NCBI RefSeq assembly: GCF_040054535.1
Contig: NC_090796.1
Location: 13,729,501-13,793,500, forward strand
From: Antennarius striatus
Lineage: Eukaryota; Chordata; Actinopteri; Lophiiformes; Antennariidae
Direction of reading: 5' to 3'
DNA length: 64,000 nt
Made by a program: the position numbers and the translations under genes. Shown here piece after piece: positions 42,601-55,614 of this stretch (the first letter of the stretch is position 1; each line of letters opens with the position of its first letter). The notes under the pieces are model-generated. The model had not been told where the DNA came from and ran no database searches. It saw only the letters and a program-made list of their open reading frames with translations.

Positions 42601-45600
42601 CCCCGGGTCGGTACTGTACGTCAGCACATATGGGTTTCCCTGCAGCAGCGTTTTTAACACACAGAATCTTCAACGAGGTGACAACAGATGACGCAACGCA
42701 AGATATTCTTCTCTCGAGGCCTGAAACAGCAATCATTAAAGTATTTAATCAGTTTACAGCTTTAGGATTTGGATATTCTTTGTTTGTTAGAGCGAATCAT
42801 AGAATCCTTTGAAATGCTTTGAAATGCTTGAAAGTTCGGAACATAACTAATGCGCTAGCGGTAATTCAGTGACACTACGTCAAGGGTCAAGTTACCCTGG
42901 GTAAGACGGAAGACATGTTCTCACCTCCAAGGTCACCCCAGCCCCCACCCAGTCAAAAACCAATGCTGACAATGGTGACTTTGCTCTGTACGAAGCGTCT
43001 TATCAAGGCTGTTTACAAAACTTTAAATCTAATCAGCGCTGCAGCGATTCCTGGGGGTGTATGCTCAAAGCAGACAGTCATCAGCACTCACAGGATGAAC
43101 GCCGTTCCGTCTGTAGGATGACAAACATCACCACATAATCAGCGCCACTTCCAGGTCGGGCGTACAACAATCCTGATAACAGATTAATTAAACCAGGATG
43201 AAGTGGGTGAGGAATGCGACGCGCCGCTTATTCTTGAGAATATTGGCCACGAGAAGAGGAAAAGGTGTATTAACATTTAAAACTTTATTTAAAGTCAAAT
43301 GTGTCCAGGAGTTCTGCAAATGCATTTGTGAAAAGACGGATTTGTCATAAAAAGAGCACAAAAAAAAACAAAAAACAAACATGAATTACAAGGTTTAAAG
43401 TATGGATGTGATTGCTTTGGTTCATTTGCATTCAAATTGGGCCATCAGTCAAAACACCGGGGGTGGTGGGAGGATGACAACGCTGCAATTAGAGAGGTAA
43501 AACCTGTCTGCAGTCCAACGGACGGTGTGCTCTGAAAACTGGGACAGAGTCTAAATCACATGAGGTTTAGGTGGAGGGAACTTAACAGGATTGTGCCTGT
43601 GTCATGCATCGTCTAAATACTTTCTATCTTCAATATTCTTCAACCCCCCCCCACACACACACACACACACACACCCCTACAACCCTCGCTCAGGGCAGGC
43701 AGCCGGCTGTGCACAAGACAAAGACCTGGATAAGTTTTCCAATGGGAAGTCGAGGTCACAAACCCTCCATCAGCAAAGTAGGGCAAAGTTTTCTTCAGCC
43801 AGCAGCCAAAATATCAAATATTCAGCTTCCTATCACATAATGTCATCCATAAATATATTAACATATTTTATTATATTTAAATATTTATTAGTTTGCTATT
43901 ATTAGTTTGCTATCATTCTTGATTACTTTTGAGCTGAATGCTCCAATCTTTTCACACGGCTTCACGGCCGGTCCTCAACTCGCTGACGGGATTCTTGATT
44001 CCGCCGCTTTATCCAGATCCACTTTGTCCCTCATCAGAATCCCTCAGGTAGTTTATGTTTGAGAACAGACTCAAAGTATTAATCTGTGTAAATCAAATTC
44101 CAGACTCTTCCAGATCAATTCCAAACTTTAATCTTCTTTTTCTTTTTACCAAGTTTCACAACAGTCTGACAAATGAGGCTAACAGACCAAAGCTTAACGG
44201 ATGAACACCAGCGCAGAGACAGTCCTCCTTCAGCGGGATTCCATTCAAGACGACAACCCAGGAGCTACATGAGAAATCCAAGTGTTCCACTCATGATGTG
44301 ATCATTCAGAGACTAAACACACATCAGACTCTAAACTGGTTTGCATCACAGCTCTTTGTCTGAAAAGCCGCGAGGAATCCCACACTCATTACTTTGGACT
44401 GTTTTAAAGCCTGTGGTGTGGGAAAATGTGGAACATCTATAATCATATTGAGCCAACGGTGACAGGAGTGTAAAGTCTACACAATAGGATGCTACATAAA
44501 CAATGAAGAGCCGCAAAATACTAAAACAGCATGTTGATCTGACGTGTTGGAAATCAAGAAAACTGAAAAACAGGAAGGTCTTTGCGTTGCCTGACAGAAA
44601 ACCAACTCCAAATATGTTCCTATTGTTGTCTTGTCTTCTCAAATGTCTTTTCATTTGTTCCTCCAAGCTTTGTGTAGCTTTAAGCGAAGACCGGCCGGCC
44701 TTGACCTCATCTCAAGGGCGTTACGCACGGCCGTTGACGCTGCTGAATATTGAAATCTCCATCCGCGTCTCACAGCAAACTGGAAACCACAGTGTGTGTG
44801 TGTGTGTGTGTGTGTGTATTAGATAGAATCAGAAAACAAAGCGTGACCGTCTGCACACGCATCTGTTTCAACCGTCAGCACATACCACACCTCAAGGCGC
44901 TTCACAGAGCCGCTCCGCCGTATTATGAACAGTCTCACAGCAATCATCGCATGAAAGGATGAGACGTTGTGACCTGCAGGATTATGTACATATTTACTAT
45001 GTCACAGCGGAGGAAGTGTGTGAGAAGCTGGCAAAACAAGACGAAGGAGTTTAACAATAAAACACACAACCACCAGCAAGACTTAGAAACATTATGACAT
45101 CACGACAAAATTTGTTTAACTGCTCGCCTTATTCTGATTACTAAACAAATTCAATCCATCAGAGGTTCTGGGATAAAAGATTATTCCCTAAAATCACAAA
45201 ATAGCAAACCCAAATTCCAATAATTGAGTTGAACTTTAAGAATTTTTGAGTTTAAAGTTGCACGTTGGATTTTCTAAACCGGGTGTCAGAGGCACTGCGG
45301 CCTGTGATCAAAATACCATTATTATATTGCGCTATTACAAAATATGTAGCTATCTTTTAAATAACACTTAGTCTATAGATATCAAACTAACACTAGTAAA
45401 CAATTTGTTTATTCGAAATTGCATAATGGCAGCAAAGCAATCGTGACTAATAACTACAGGCCGACCAGACGGCCCTTCTGTTGTTGTTCATCTTCATCCC
45501 GTTTACTCATGTCACCCATGTTCTTGTGAGATTTCAGGGAGTTTATTCCCAGGCTGGAGTGACTCACAATCAGAACAAGATTCTCCAGTTCTAGTGACCT

Positions 45601-47395
45601 TTGGGCCGCGACACAAAGTGGAAAGAATCTGAGGACAGGAAGAAGATTAATGTTTTTCTGCTGGTAAAGATTGTCCTCAGAGCGAGACTAGGCCTGTGAG
45701 TTAAGTATGCCAATTATGTAATTTAACACATAACTAAGTATAAAGAGTCAACAATAAAACAATCCAAATATGATGAGCAATGTCATCCTTAATTTGCGCG
45801 ATAAAGCCCTGACCCTAAACATTTAGAGTCATAATATTTTTGTCACGTAGAACCCACAGTGAGGAGAGCTTCGCACCGATCCCAACGCCCTGACAAGCTG
45901 ACAAAGCAACTCCTCCAAGGGACGCTTGCCAACATGCTTAGAAAATTAAAATTCAGAAATTATCAATGCAAATAACCTGCAGCTCTCCTGCTGCTCCACA
46001 GTTCCACCTCTGCAGGCTCGCTGAGCGAAACACTCGGCCTCCTGGAGCGTGGAGGCTGGAGAAATAGTGAATATAACAGCCTGCAAAGCTGCTCTGGTCT
46101 CCAGCTGCTTTTTCTCTGTCGTATCGTCGTATTGTTCGTTCCAAGTATCTGGTTTTTGTTTACAGACGAGCAAACTGCACACAAAAATAGACAAGGTGCT
46201 TTTTTTAACCTCTTTACTAAAACGAGACCATGTGGGACTTCTTTTTTTTTTACAGCGCTGCACTGCAAATATGCACCATAAATCCAACACTGAAGTGTAT
46301 TCCTCTTTCCTCGCCTTACGGTGCATCTGGTAATGCAATTATACAGTAAAAAAAAAAAAAAGTGATCCATTGGAGACTAACAGCAGCTGTGGACAGTTTC
46401 ACAAGGGGAATGTCATTCATTTTAAGAATTCACACATGTTACTGCTGCATCCAGAGTGGTCCAGTCCACTAACACTTGAGAATGTGAACACTTTCTCTTT
46501 ACATGTAAGCTTGGCTGAATTGTTTCCAACAAACCATGAATGGTGTGGATTTCTTTGAGTTCATGCAATCAAGAGCCGGATGAATTTCCAGTTCGTTCTT
46601 GTCATCGGAATCACAAGGCAGAGTCTATTTCTGAGCTTTAGTATGTTTAGGAAGCTATGAATTCATTACTCTGTTCAGTGTTGATAGGACAGTCCTAGAT
46701 TTCACGTCCTACTCGACAGCAGAAGTCGGACCTGATACATACTGACACACTTCAAATATTCATCTTTCGGATCTGGATCATGACATCATTAAACATATTT
46801 GTCAACACCTGGATATTTATCTTGCGGGCAAACAAATTAAAAAAATGGATGACGGTACATTTGATTTACTCTAGAACCAGAAAAGTGACTAAAAAATCTT
46901 GACAGTAATAATTTAGAAGCCACTATTATTATTACAATCATTTACTTTAACTGTATTACTATTATTATCATTTTCTGACAGCCCTGAGCAACATGAACAG
47001 CAGAATGGGTCAAAAGGAACTATGTCTAAACAGATATACAGTCATTGAGGGGTTTGGGGGTTTTTTTGGTCCTTGATTAGAACATTCATGATCTGGACTG
47101 AAGTGGAGCAGGAAATGAGTCTGGATGGAGTTTTAACTTTAGGAAACAATTTGTTGCGTCTAAACTCAGTCAACCTGCTCTGCCTCTCTGATGCAGGATT
47201 AGGAGATTGGACCACAAACAATACTTTTAATAGCATTCATGATTTACACGGTGCGCCTTATTTTTACTTGAACACACCTGGTCTGATGACCAGAAATCAA
47301 ATCAAATTTAAATCAGATTTTTATACCTCACATCCTATTATCTAATTTTACTTATAAATTTATAAAAAAAAAACAGAATCCATGTAAAACTTCCC

Positions 47396-47430
<35 letters not shown>

Positions 47431-47475
47431 GTCACTGTTTTAATTACAGTAAAAATCCGGTAAACAAGAACTCAC
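39630..47475. other. Presumed lzts2 5'UTR intron, right part
   Basis: No coding exon supported. There is a tRNA-like SINE head near 40452-40500 (TGGCGTAGCTGGTTAGC), a CA run at about 43655-43674, a GT run at about 44792-44818 and a (TCA)n array at 47396-47430. A 129-codon minus-strand open frame at 42207-42596 has no family resemblance or splice context. Confidence 0.5.
47396..47430. repeat. (ATC)n microsatellite
   Basis: Eleven to twelve ATC units, directly visible. Confidence 0.95.
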
Positions 47476-47760
47476 CGTTCAAGCGGACAGTTCTGCGTAG
47501 TGTTTAGTAGCTCTCTCAAGTCTGAATGCGACGCGTTTTTGTTTTTGTTTTTTTAAAAAGCCGCTTTATCCACAAATACGAAAGTTTACCAATTTGTCTG
47601 ATGAGAAAAATAAAGTGAATTATCTCCCGTGTCTGTCTCTCTTCTCCTCCTGCCGCTGAGAGCTGGTTTGTTGACGTGCGGAGAGCAGGACCCGGCTGTG
47701 CTCGTGTTTCAGAGACATAGTCAAGGTAGCGGGATGCGCTCAACACACATCCGGTTCTGG
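47476..47760 (-). promoter_or_regulatory. lzts2: Candidate distal promoter and first exon of lzts2
   Basis: On the minus strand GAACG/GTGAGT (exon edge at 47476) is a strong donor that closes a GC-rich stretch. An ETS-type CCGGAT word (minus strand) lies near 47750, and no TATA box is visible. If it splices to 39500-39629 and then to the coding exons, the 5' intron spans about 15 kb. A start site for a divergent transcript is an alternative. Confidence 0.35.
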
Positions 47761-48321
47761 ATTTCAAAATAAGACGTACTTACGAAAGCAATCTTACCAA
47801 ACTCACATTTCAATCGTCTTACAACATTCACACAAATATAAAACGTCCATTATGGTGGAATTAAAACCAATTGGCATAAGAAATAAAGCAGAATAATACT
47901 CAAGTTTAGAAATGTAAACGATAGACAAGGATTAATATCAAATTAAGAGTTAATTGAAAGATAACAATAACAACAACAAGACTAATATTTAGCGATACAA
48001 ATAAAACATGAACATAAAACAAATTTTAGGAATCCAGGCCTAAGAGGTGAATATCCAGAAATTTATTTTTAAAAGGTTGTGTTCTCATTGCACCTCAAAC
48101 TTAATCAGGGGCACCATAATCATGTTTTAACACATTTAGTCCATTTTCACGAATATAAATAATTAAAAAAAACTATTAGTAAAATGCTTACAACTCAACT
48201 TGACCTGCGACCGACAGTCACAAAGACTATTTTTATTTTGGAAAAATAGCTTCAACACATCCGGTATGGTTCATTTGTGGGAATCTGACGCACCTGAACC
48301 TCCCCCTCTGTGTGTCACATG

Positions 48322-48474
<153 letters not shown>

Positions 48475-51400
48475 CCTTTGATTACCAGACTGCACCAGCA
48501 AAACCAGTTCTGCGCTCTACATTCTAAATATGTAGAACAAGGTCATACCTGACTAACCCCAATCCTCTCAGGCAAGTCTTTCTGCTCCAGGGGAGTAAAA
48601 CAAAGCTATTTATTGTCGCAATGGTTTCTTTCCTGTTTATTTGTTAGCAGAGGTAAAAAAAAATAAAAAAGAGATCAAACGTATAAGGACAAATTCTGAG
48701 CTACATTCTGAGACATTCCGTTTGCGACCTGTTGAGAATTTACCCAAAACCACAAATCACAACCACATGGAGAGAGACAAAAAGGGGGTCACCAGACTTA
48801 CTCCAACTCCTTCTCTGGGGAATGTGCGCACAAATCATCAATCGTCGTTATAAATTTTACTTAAGACTGAAATGGAGCAAACCAATTGGTATTGCCATTA
48901 CCTAAGTAGTGCTGTCAACTAAGCAGACAAATAAAATGACTGTACGTATCATTCGTCAACATCCTTTACTTTATAAAAATCCTGAAGTACATCTGCAAAG
49001 AAATTGGATTTACTAAACTGGGCAGCTTTGTGAAGCGTCTCCGGTAATCAGGCCTGATGGTAATAGAGGAAAATTGTCGCGCACTTATCTGGTCACTAGA
49101 GAATCCGAGAAGGGTTTTTTTCTGTAATTGATAATTATGGGTGGAATGAACACAGTGTGTCTGTTGATAATGACTCCTAAACACCAAACTGCTGATTCAG
49201 CTCTTGACCATTCAGGCATGGGGACACCGTGTTCCCACTACTCTCTGCTCTAATGGTACATGCCCAAGATTGTCTATCACCACCTAAACCGGCCGGCCCA
49301 TCCAGAACCATGCTGTGGTGTTGCATTTGCAGTGCACAGACGGCCTTTATTGGAGTCAGTTTTCTGAAGGCGAAACACTAATGTCCATGATGCGTTACAT
49401 GTGTGCAAAGCGGGCCAGGGAAGCATATTTGAGGATTCCTCAGGTGCTTTATAGCGTGGTTCAACGTACTCAAGTTTCTCATTTGTGCAATTTGAATTTC
49501 CTTTACATTATGGGCAGTATTCTTCCAACCACTTTGCATGTATTCATGGGCAAGCTTCACATTCCTCTCTTAGAATTTTTATCAATTTACCTTTGCATGT
49601 CCTGGAATAATTACATTGGGCAAAACTCTCTTGTATACAACAAAAAAGCAACCTAATAAAACCCCTGGTTGGCCCTTGGAAGGACTACCAGGGGAGCGAA
49701 GGCCTGACCACCAGGGGTGCTCAGGTAGGACTACCAGAGGCCCGAGAAAGTGTTCAGACAGTGACAACATGTGAACACAAAAGCCTAAACTGTATGTTAT
49801 AGAAGAAGGAGGGGAATAACCTGAAGCTACCTGAACCCAAACATGCGACCTCTGTCATCCTGATATCAGAGAGTCTGAATCTGAGAAACGAAGGCGACAA
49901 AATAATGCATCACATGCTTTCATACTGTACCTGCCCAAATGAACGGCGACTCAGACGTAAATTAAAAAGCAGACTCCTCTGTTAATCAAAAACAGTCAGA
50001 AGGTTGAGTCATGCAGCCAATGAGAATGTGTGATGTGAATACACAGCATGTTTAAAGGATAATTAGAACTATTTATAGTCCTCGGTTCACATTCCAACCA
50101 GTCATGATAATGCAGTACCTAAACAAGTTAAAGACTGAGATCTGGGAACACAACATCATTAAAAAAAAAGATTTATTAGGGTTAAAATTCATGAATAGAG
50201 AGACTGAAAACAAGACAGTTTAACAGGTTGGTGTCTAATTTCTAACAGATGTTTACGGTGAATCACACTGGCTACAATTCCACCAATTATCTAGGTTTTA
50301 AATCCATTTAGGTTATATATTGCGCTCCTTGCAACACCTCCTTCGAATGAAAAGTCAAAATACGCAGTCTGTATTGTGCATACATAATGGAAAAACATCA
50401 TCTCTATCATTCACAAGATAAAAAGTAGAAATAATTTGTTGTGAAGCACCAAATTATTAAACTTTGTCCAATTTTTTTCTCGTCATGTGAGCAAATATAG
50501 AACATTTTTCCTTTTTGGTCCACTCCACCCTTAATATCTTTCAAGTCTGAGTTTAGAGACCAGAAACGTCATTCAGACATAAAAAGCAAATCCATAAAAA
50601 TCTATAATTATGAAAGAGGAGACTACAGAAAATGTCTTATAGATCATTTAATCTGATTTTGGCATTATCTCTAACTGAAACTGCAGATACAGTATTAATT
50701 CAACCACATTAAAGAACCTGTCCTACTGAATGAAGCATATGGTATGTTTGCTACTGTCAAGGACAAGACGATTATGAATCATATTTCCATATGTCTTGTA
50801 ATAACTTTGCAATCAGTAACGGTCTGCACACATATCCACTAATCTTTAGGAGGCAGATGTTGGGCACGAGCAACTTAGGGTAGGATTTCTTCAGGTTCGA
50901 TTAGAATGGCTTCAAATCTTTAGACCATGTCAGTTGATATGGATATTACGTTTTGGCACGGTTCCATTTGGCTTTGTCTGTTTATTTTTCCTGCAAGAAC
51001 CCAGTTTATTATTAGCTGGAGCTGTGAGGTGCCAAAGACTCTTTCAACCATTTAATCTGGGCTTCTCTGTGCCAGTGGGTCTGTTTTTCTCATTTGGAGC
51101 ACGTGCTCCCATCATCGAATGTTGTTCTTTCATAACTGAAGGATCTGAAATAAAATCTGCATTATTTTCACGCAGAGCGAATGAGCTAGAAAACTGGAAA
51201 ACTAATTTTGATTTTTTTATTATTATTTTTTTTGCACACGATCAAATGTGACAATAAAATATAAATCACAACTGCATTCATATTTATCCTAATAGAGGAT
51301 ACTCTGTTGTGAGATAATCAGCTTAAGTGACCATACTGATGCTGATAAGGCCTCAATTAACCGCCGTCCTGCTCTGGTTTCCTGCACTCGGGCTTTCATG

Positions 51401-52116
51401 AAGCAGACGATCGGTGTGTGCACACAGTCTAAGAAGATTAGGGCACGGAGGGGCCTCCTTTGAAGGCGGGCATGTAGATGGCTAATGTGAGAATGAATGG
51501 GCATTTTTCTTTTTTGGCTTGGCTGTGAAAAATGCCTGGTTGGTGGGGCAAAGCTGTCTCTAACTACCCCCCCCCCCCACTCTCTATCTTTCCCACCCTC
51601 GGAGTGAATTAAAAGAAAGGCTGAGGTGCTGGAGCCTCACTTATCCCTCCCAGTGAAGGATGCTAATTCTGACCACTTGCTGGAGAAAGAATGAGGCCCT
51701 CCACTCATGAAAAGCAGAGACGGCTGCCCCCGTCAATGATTCCCTTAAACTCCACTTTCCCGACCACAAACCAGACGCTTCTACCGCTGTAACTATACTC
51801 TTTTCTCCAGCTTCCAGAAGAGCAAAAACTGCAGAATAAGATGCTGCAGCCTCTCCAGTTGCCCTCGGGGCTATTGCACAGCTTCTACGTCCGTGGTGCC
51901 AGGGTGGATTAAGACCCTCAACACTTTCTGTGGTCAGATCGTGACTTCACACAACCTGCTGGTATGCTAGACTCCATAAATGTAACCTGTCACGTTCAGA
52001 AGGCAGAACAAGGACGGTGTAGAGCATGGATGGTCAACTAAAGGCTAATGTTACATGACAGCTCAGCAAGAGTAGAGTTCCTTCAGCCTGTTTCAAGTGA
52101 CTGAGAATGAGCAAGT

Positions 52117-52134
52117 GGGGGGGGGGGGGGGGGG
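52117..52134. repeat. Poly-G run
   Basis: Eighteen consecutive G. A sequencing-error-prone homopolymer with G-quadruplex potential. Confidence 0.9.
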
Positions 52135-55102
52135 CAGGCAGGACAAACGGAAAAGCTGTAGCACCTGCAAGGATGCTGGAAGTGGTGTGAGACATTTCAC
52201 CATCAGTGCACCCAGAGATGATAAATGTTTGTTAACCTTTACGTGTTTCCATCTCTCTACCTGTTAGCGACAGAGAGGAAACGCACTGCAGGCGTTCTCA
52301 CACAGGACTGGTTTCTTACGTACACATAAAGCAGAGACAACATTAACATCTTTAATTTATCTTTGTGTTGGTCTCCACCAACGCCTGAAGCAGACTCAAC
52401 AGCAATAGAGCTCAACTGCAGAGATGAATAGCACAAATCGGGCCGTAGCTTCACATTTTCTGTCTTTTTTATTGGATTTATTGGCAATTAGAAAAACATA
52501 AGGATAACATTAGCCTTTACTTCTGACATAATGAGCTGAAACAGGAGACTTCTCCTGCTCTGGGAGCACAGAGGGGACGTGGCACACATGGTTATTAATA
52601 CATGCAGTAGCAGACATGCTATTGGGTAATGTGGGTCAGGCGTGCAGAGCACACGTGAGCGTTGCAGGCAGCTCTACCCCACTCAAGTCCTGATGTTTAG
52701 GGGATGGTTGAATCAGTCCGAAAAGGCCTCGGGGCAAAAGAATAATTATAATTATATCCAAAACAAAGACTGTAACGTGATCCCATGAAGTTATTTCACC
52801 AAACTGAGATGTGACAGACTCCCTACTGATGAACTCGCTCTACATTCTCACTGCGACCCTCGGCGCTCTCAATGTTCTCCCAGCATGTTCTGCCACACTT
52901 TCTATTTTAATGAGTCTGGGTCAAATCATGTTCTCACTCTCTCTCTCTTTAAGCTCCAACCGGAATAGAATCTGAACACTTAGTGCCAGGATGTTTAGAT
53001 CATTCTTAAAAAATGCAATGAAAAGGTGACATTTTCTCTGTGCAGGTCAGTGTAGATTAAAAAAACAAACGCTCTGGGAAAATGAAGAAAGAAAGAAACA
53101 TGTTGAAATGAAGCAATTATTCTGGCTTCTTATATTCTTAAATTTTTTAAAAGGCAGCCAAAATGTTAAGTTTTCTTTAAGTGAAGTCTCTCCCGTTGTA
53201 ATGGAAGAAGAATATGTTGGTTTTGTGTTTCTCTGAAAGCAGAAATAATCTGAATATAATTTCATCAGATGTGCAGTTTGTAGCACATCCTCACATTTAC
53301 CGTAAGCGCATGCATGAACAGCTTGTTAGCCGTGAAAATCAATGCCATAAGTGTACCTAGAATATGATCCCTTATTGGGTCTTTGGTTAAAGCTTTTTCT
53401 GTGCAAAAGCATTCAAGTGATGAACTCTAAGGGTCCTGAAATTATCTCCAGACATGGTCAAATAGTTGGCATGATGATGTACAGCTAATGGAGCAGAGAA
53501 CTATGCATGCAAGTCGTGTATCCATGCATCCCATTATCGGTGGCGCTGAGCAAAGCGAGGGCCTGAAGGTCATTTTTTGCCGAGTGGATTTTTCCTTGTT
53601 TCTGGAAAAAGTTCAGCAAAAAGAGATGAATTTCCAACGCTCTTTGTTGTGACATCTGATCGTATGGCTTTCAGGGGATATCAAGCGCTTCATAACAGGC
53701 TTATTCTGCAGCTGTAACATCTTTTTCCGAGCCTCATTGGATTTGTGTCCTCTCGTGCTGTTTATCGTTTTTAATGAAGTGGAATTTATTCGCTTCTCTG
53801 CACAATTTGTTTCATCCGTGATTAGGAGCTGCGTAACTCAGATTCATCCCCGCCCCTCTGCTCTTCCAGATGGCAGCTATTTGAATAGGCATGCAGAGAT
53901 CTGATCAGCGAAGGCCATTCAAAACAAAGAGAACAATCAGCTCCACGCTCTGATGTACACAGCGATTCCAGCATCTACGTTTGTGGTTCACCTTTAGCGT
54001 CTAAAGAAGAAAACTCAGGCCTTTCTGTTTGAAAGCTTTCTCAGATGAAGCTCCTAAAGTTCAAAACTTGACCAGAGGACTACACATTTGAAGTGTTTCA
54101 GAACGTTCTGTGCATCTGCATCTGTTTGTGTCACACTGGTTCCAATTTTACAGTTTTTTCCTCCTTTGTGGAGCTGGCAGCACCATCTCTGAACACAAAG
54201 AGCCCCATTCAGGGAACACAGTGACCATATCCCACAATCGCACAGTCAAGAGGACACCCAGAAGTACTCTGCACCCAGCCTGGGGTCATTATGGAAAGCA
54301 ATATGTACTGTCCAGTAAAACATTAACAGGAAATATTAGGCATTAATGGAAGGCTCAGAGGGAGCGTTCTGGGGAATGGAACAAAAACCACATCTATCCA
54401 TGGGAGCTGTCTCCTCCAGTGATGTCATCTGCTGTGATTTGCATTCATCGGTCATTTACAGGAATGATTCCCACTGCTTAGAACAATATTTTACAGTCTC
54501 GGCTACCAAAGGAGCTCGGGGGGGTTCACATGTGTACAACGGATCCGGTGCCAGGACCTTTTCTGCGCCGGTCTGTCAGGACGCAGAGCCAGAAGAAATG
54601 TGAAGCAGACAGAGAGGCCCCAGTGTCTGAACTAGATGGAGGGTAACAACAGCAGAGTGATGTTAAAGGGGAAAGTACACCATTCATCCAATGCACATCT
54701 GCTTAAAGTTGTAAAATGTCTTTCATGACTTTATTTTTGTTGCTAAGTAAAGTAAATAAATCAAGCGGTATGATTATCTATCCCTCAAATTGGTATATAT
54801 GTTTTTAATTTTAAAATACCGTCCACGGGTTTGTGTCAGGCGCAACAAGAGAAAAACACCTAATTTACATTTTCAAAGTGCAAATATTGCTCAATTTTAC
54901 TGAGCATTAATCTCTGAGTGACAGAAAACATAAATCTGAAGTGTTTGGCTTTGCTGTGACTGTGATGAAATACGCGTGCCTTCAACACATCCTGCACAGC
55001 AAACAGCAACTTTTCATGTCAGAGCTGATTTACACGGAACTTTGATCTTAATGTACAAATTTGGGTTGGGTCGATAACATGCACTTGACACTTTTGACCC
55101 AC

Positions 55103-55137
<35 letters not shown>
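55103..55137. repeat. (AAT)n microsatellite
   Basis: About eleven AAT units. Confidence 0.95.
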
Positions 55138-55334
55138 TTAAAAAAAAGATAATCTTTCCTAAATGTCCCAGTTATTTTCTCTAAATTTATTTAGATGAGT
55201 AAATGAGTAAAATTCAAAGGATCTAAAATTTTAAAAAAATGTTTTATTTTTTAATAAATGAATGAAAAAAAGTTCTAAAAAAATTAGGAGGTAAGGAATA
55301 TATTTGAGCAGGAGAAAGTTCATTTTTTCAGTAT

Positions 55335-55465
55335 TGCTGTGGGTTGACTGGGAAAGGTTTTGTAAGCTAAAGAACTGACCCAAACAGAGAACCCAAACAG
55401 ACGAGGATTTGAACCCAGGACCTTCTCGTAGTGAAGCAACAGCGCCACCTACTGCGTTAAATCCA
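55335..55465 (-). mobile_element. Degenerate tRNA-derived SINE
   Basis: The minus strand reads GTAGGTGGCGCTGTTGC (A-box region), then AGAAGGTCCTGGGTTCAAATCC (B box) and GTTTGGGTTCTC, in the order of the teleost SINE family. The 3' half is lost. It lies just upstream of dnah10. Confidence 0.65.
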
Positions 55466-55614
55466 CATCATAGCCACAACGCAGAGACATAAAATTGTAA
55501 TACGTACTGTATGAAATCTTTGATGTCAATGAATTACTTCAATAGTATCACACATTCAAATATTTCAAACAATATGTATTTTTTCATCTTTTTTTTTTTT
55601 TAAAGTTTGCTTTG

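Noticed and set aside
45946-46370. Two overlapping 130-codon minus-strand frames
   Set aside because: Different frames of the same stretch, no domains, poly-A/T interruptions.
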